Positions 6,233-6,501 of a stretch of 6,501 nt of DNA are shown here, one piece after another. The stretch comes from Bryobacterales bacterium (lineage in GTDB: Bacteria > Acidobacteriota > Terriglobia > Bryobacterales > Bryobacteraceae): contig PLGA01000506.1 of NCBI GenBank assembly GCA_003139735.1, positions 1,292 through 7,792 on the forward strand, read 5' to 3'. The notes beneath the pieces were generated by a model. The model saw only the letters and a list, made by a program, of their open reading frames with translations. It did not search any database and was not told the origin of the DNA. The first letter of the stretch is position 1, and each line of letters starts with the position of its first letter. The position numbers were made by a program, and so were the translations under genes.

Positions 6233-6501
6233 ATGTCGCGATCCACGCTTCTTCCGCTAGCCGCCGCGCTCGCGCTGGCGCTGGTTGCCTCGGGCCAGAA
6301 CACCGCCAAGAAAAACGCGTTCGATAAGGCCTGGCTGGAAACCTACGTGCGCCACCTGTGGGTTCTCGACCCGGACTACGCCGTGGCGATTTCAGAGCCC
6401 AGACCGTCGGCGGATCTTCCGGGATTCAAGGAAATCACGGTGAAAGTGTCGCAGGGCACGGCCAGCCAGTTGATTACGCTGATGGTTTCGAGCGATGGCG
6501 C
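6233..6501 (+). CDS. Exported protein, N-terminal part; possibly DsbA/thioredoxin-like (3' end outside the window)
   Basis: The frame is open from ATG 6233 to the right edge (89 full codons). Residues 1-21 form a Sec-type signal peptide: MSRS, a hydrophobic core rich in Leu and Ala, then ASG before Gln22 as a plausible signal peptidase I site. There is no lipobox cysteine. The mature part begins with a charged linker. It continues with FDKAWLETYVRHLWVLDP, a proline-rich piece (EPRPSADLPG) and alternating strands (FKEITVKVSQG, SQLITLMVSSDG). This pattern resembles the N-terminal domain that precedes a DsbA-like thioredoxin domain in some acidobacterial periplasmic oxidoreductases. I am relying on memory for that, and the CXXC motif that would decide it lies beyond the window. 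That this is a real exported protein is likely; the function is tentative. Confidence 0.7.
   Translation, partial: MSRSTLLPLAAALALALVASGQNTAKKNAFDKAWLETYVRHLWVLDPDYAVAISEPRPSADLPGFKEITVKVSQGTASQLITLMVSSDG

Noticed and set aside
1..6501. A new defence, mobile or multi-gene system
   Set aside because: Every long + strand gene except the partial last one belongs to a known housekeeping or metabolic family, and no nuclease, transposase, toxin or phage gene is visible.

Overview
The window looks like a stretch of high-GC bacterial chromosome, most likely from the Acidobacteriota (Solibacter/Bryobacterales-like). That placement is an inference. It rests on the style of the M28 peptidase, the DsbA-like partial gene at the right end, the TATAAT-type promoters placed very close to genes, and a hairpin repeat of a type I associate with that phylum. 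No rRNA or other phylogenetic marker is present to prove it. All recognisable genes are on the + strand and look like ordinary chromosomal genes. There is no CRISPR array, tRNA, insertion sequence or phage gene.

Layout. (1) 1-572: the C-terminal part of a secreted-type M28 zinc aminopeptidase, cut by the left edge. (2) 573-752: an intergenic region built largely of heptamer repeats that form an imperfect long hairpin and abut a perfect TATAAT box. (3) 753-4417: a tightly packed four-gene run. It holds farnesyl diphosphate synthase (ispA), the TlyA rRNA methyltransferase, NAD kinase (nadK) and a DAACS-family glutamate/aspartate-type symporter. The junctions overlap by 4, 14 and 4 bases, so this is almost certainly one operon with translational coupling. 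(4) 4418-4672: an intergenic region with a two-hairpin REP-like element and a probable promoter. (5) 4673-6202: a complete altronate dehydratase-type enzyme (UxaA family), standing alone. (6) 6233 to the right edge: the signal peptide and N-terminal domain of an exported protein, possibly of the DsbA/thioredoxin-like kind, whose promoter sits so close that its mRNA is probably leaderless.

How the genes work together. ispA, tlyA and nadK are housekeeping genes (isoprenoid chain building, ribosomal RNA 2'-O-methylation, NADP supply). They recur near each other in many bacteria, usually with xseB and dxs in between, so this is a condensed version. The symporter at the end is a less expected member. 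UxaA belongs to hexuronate breakdown, but no pathway partner lies in view.

I found no new multi-gene system. The points most worth a second look are the heptamer-repeat hairpin that takes in the M28 stop codon and abuts the ispA promoter, the REP-like element before uxaA, and the replacement of a normally conserved sodium-site aspartate by valine in the symporter.
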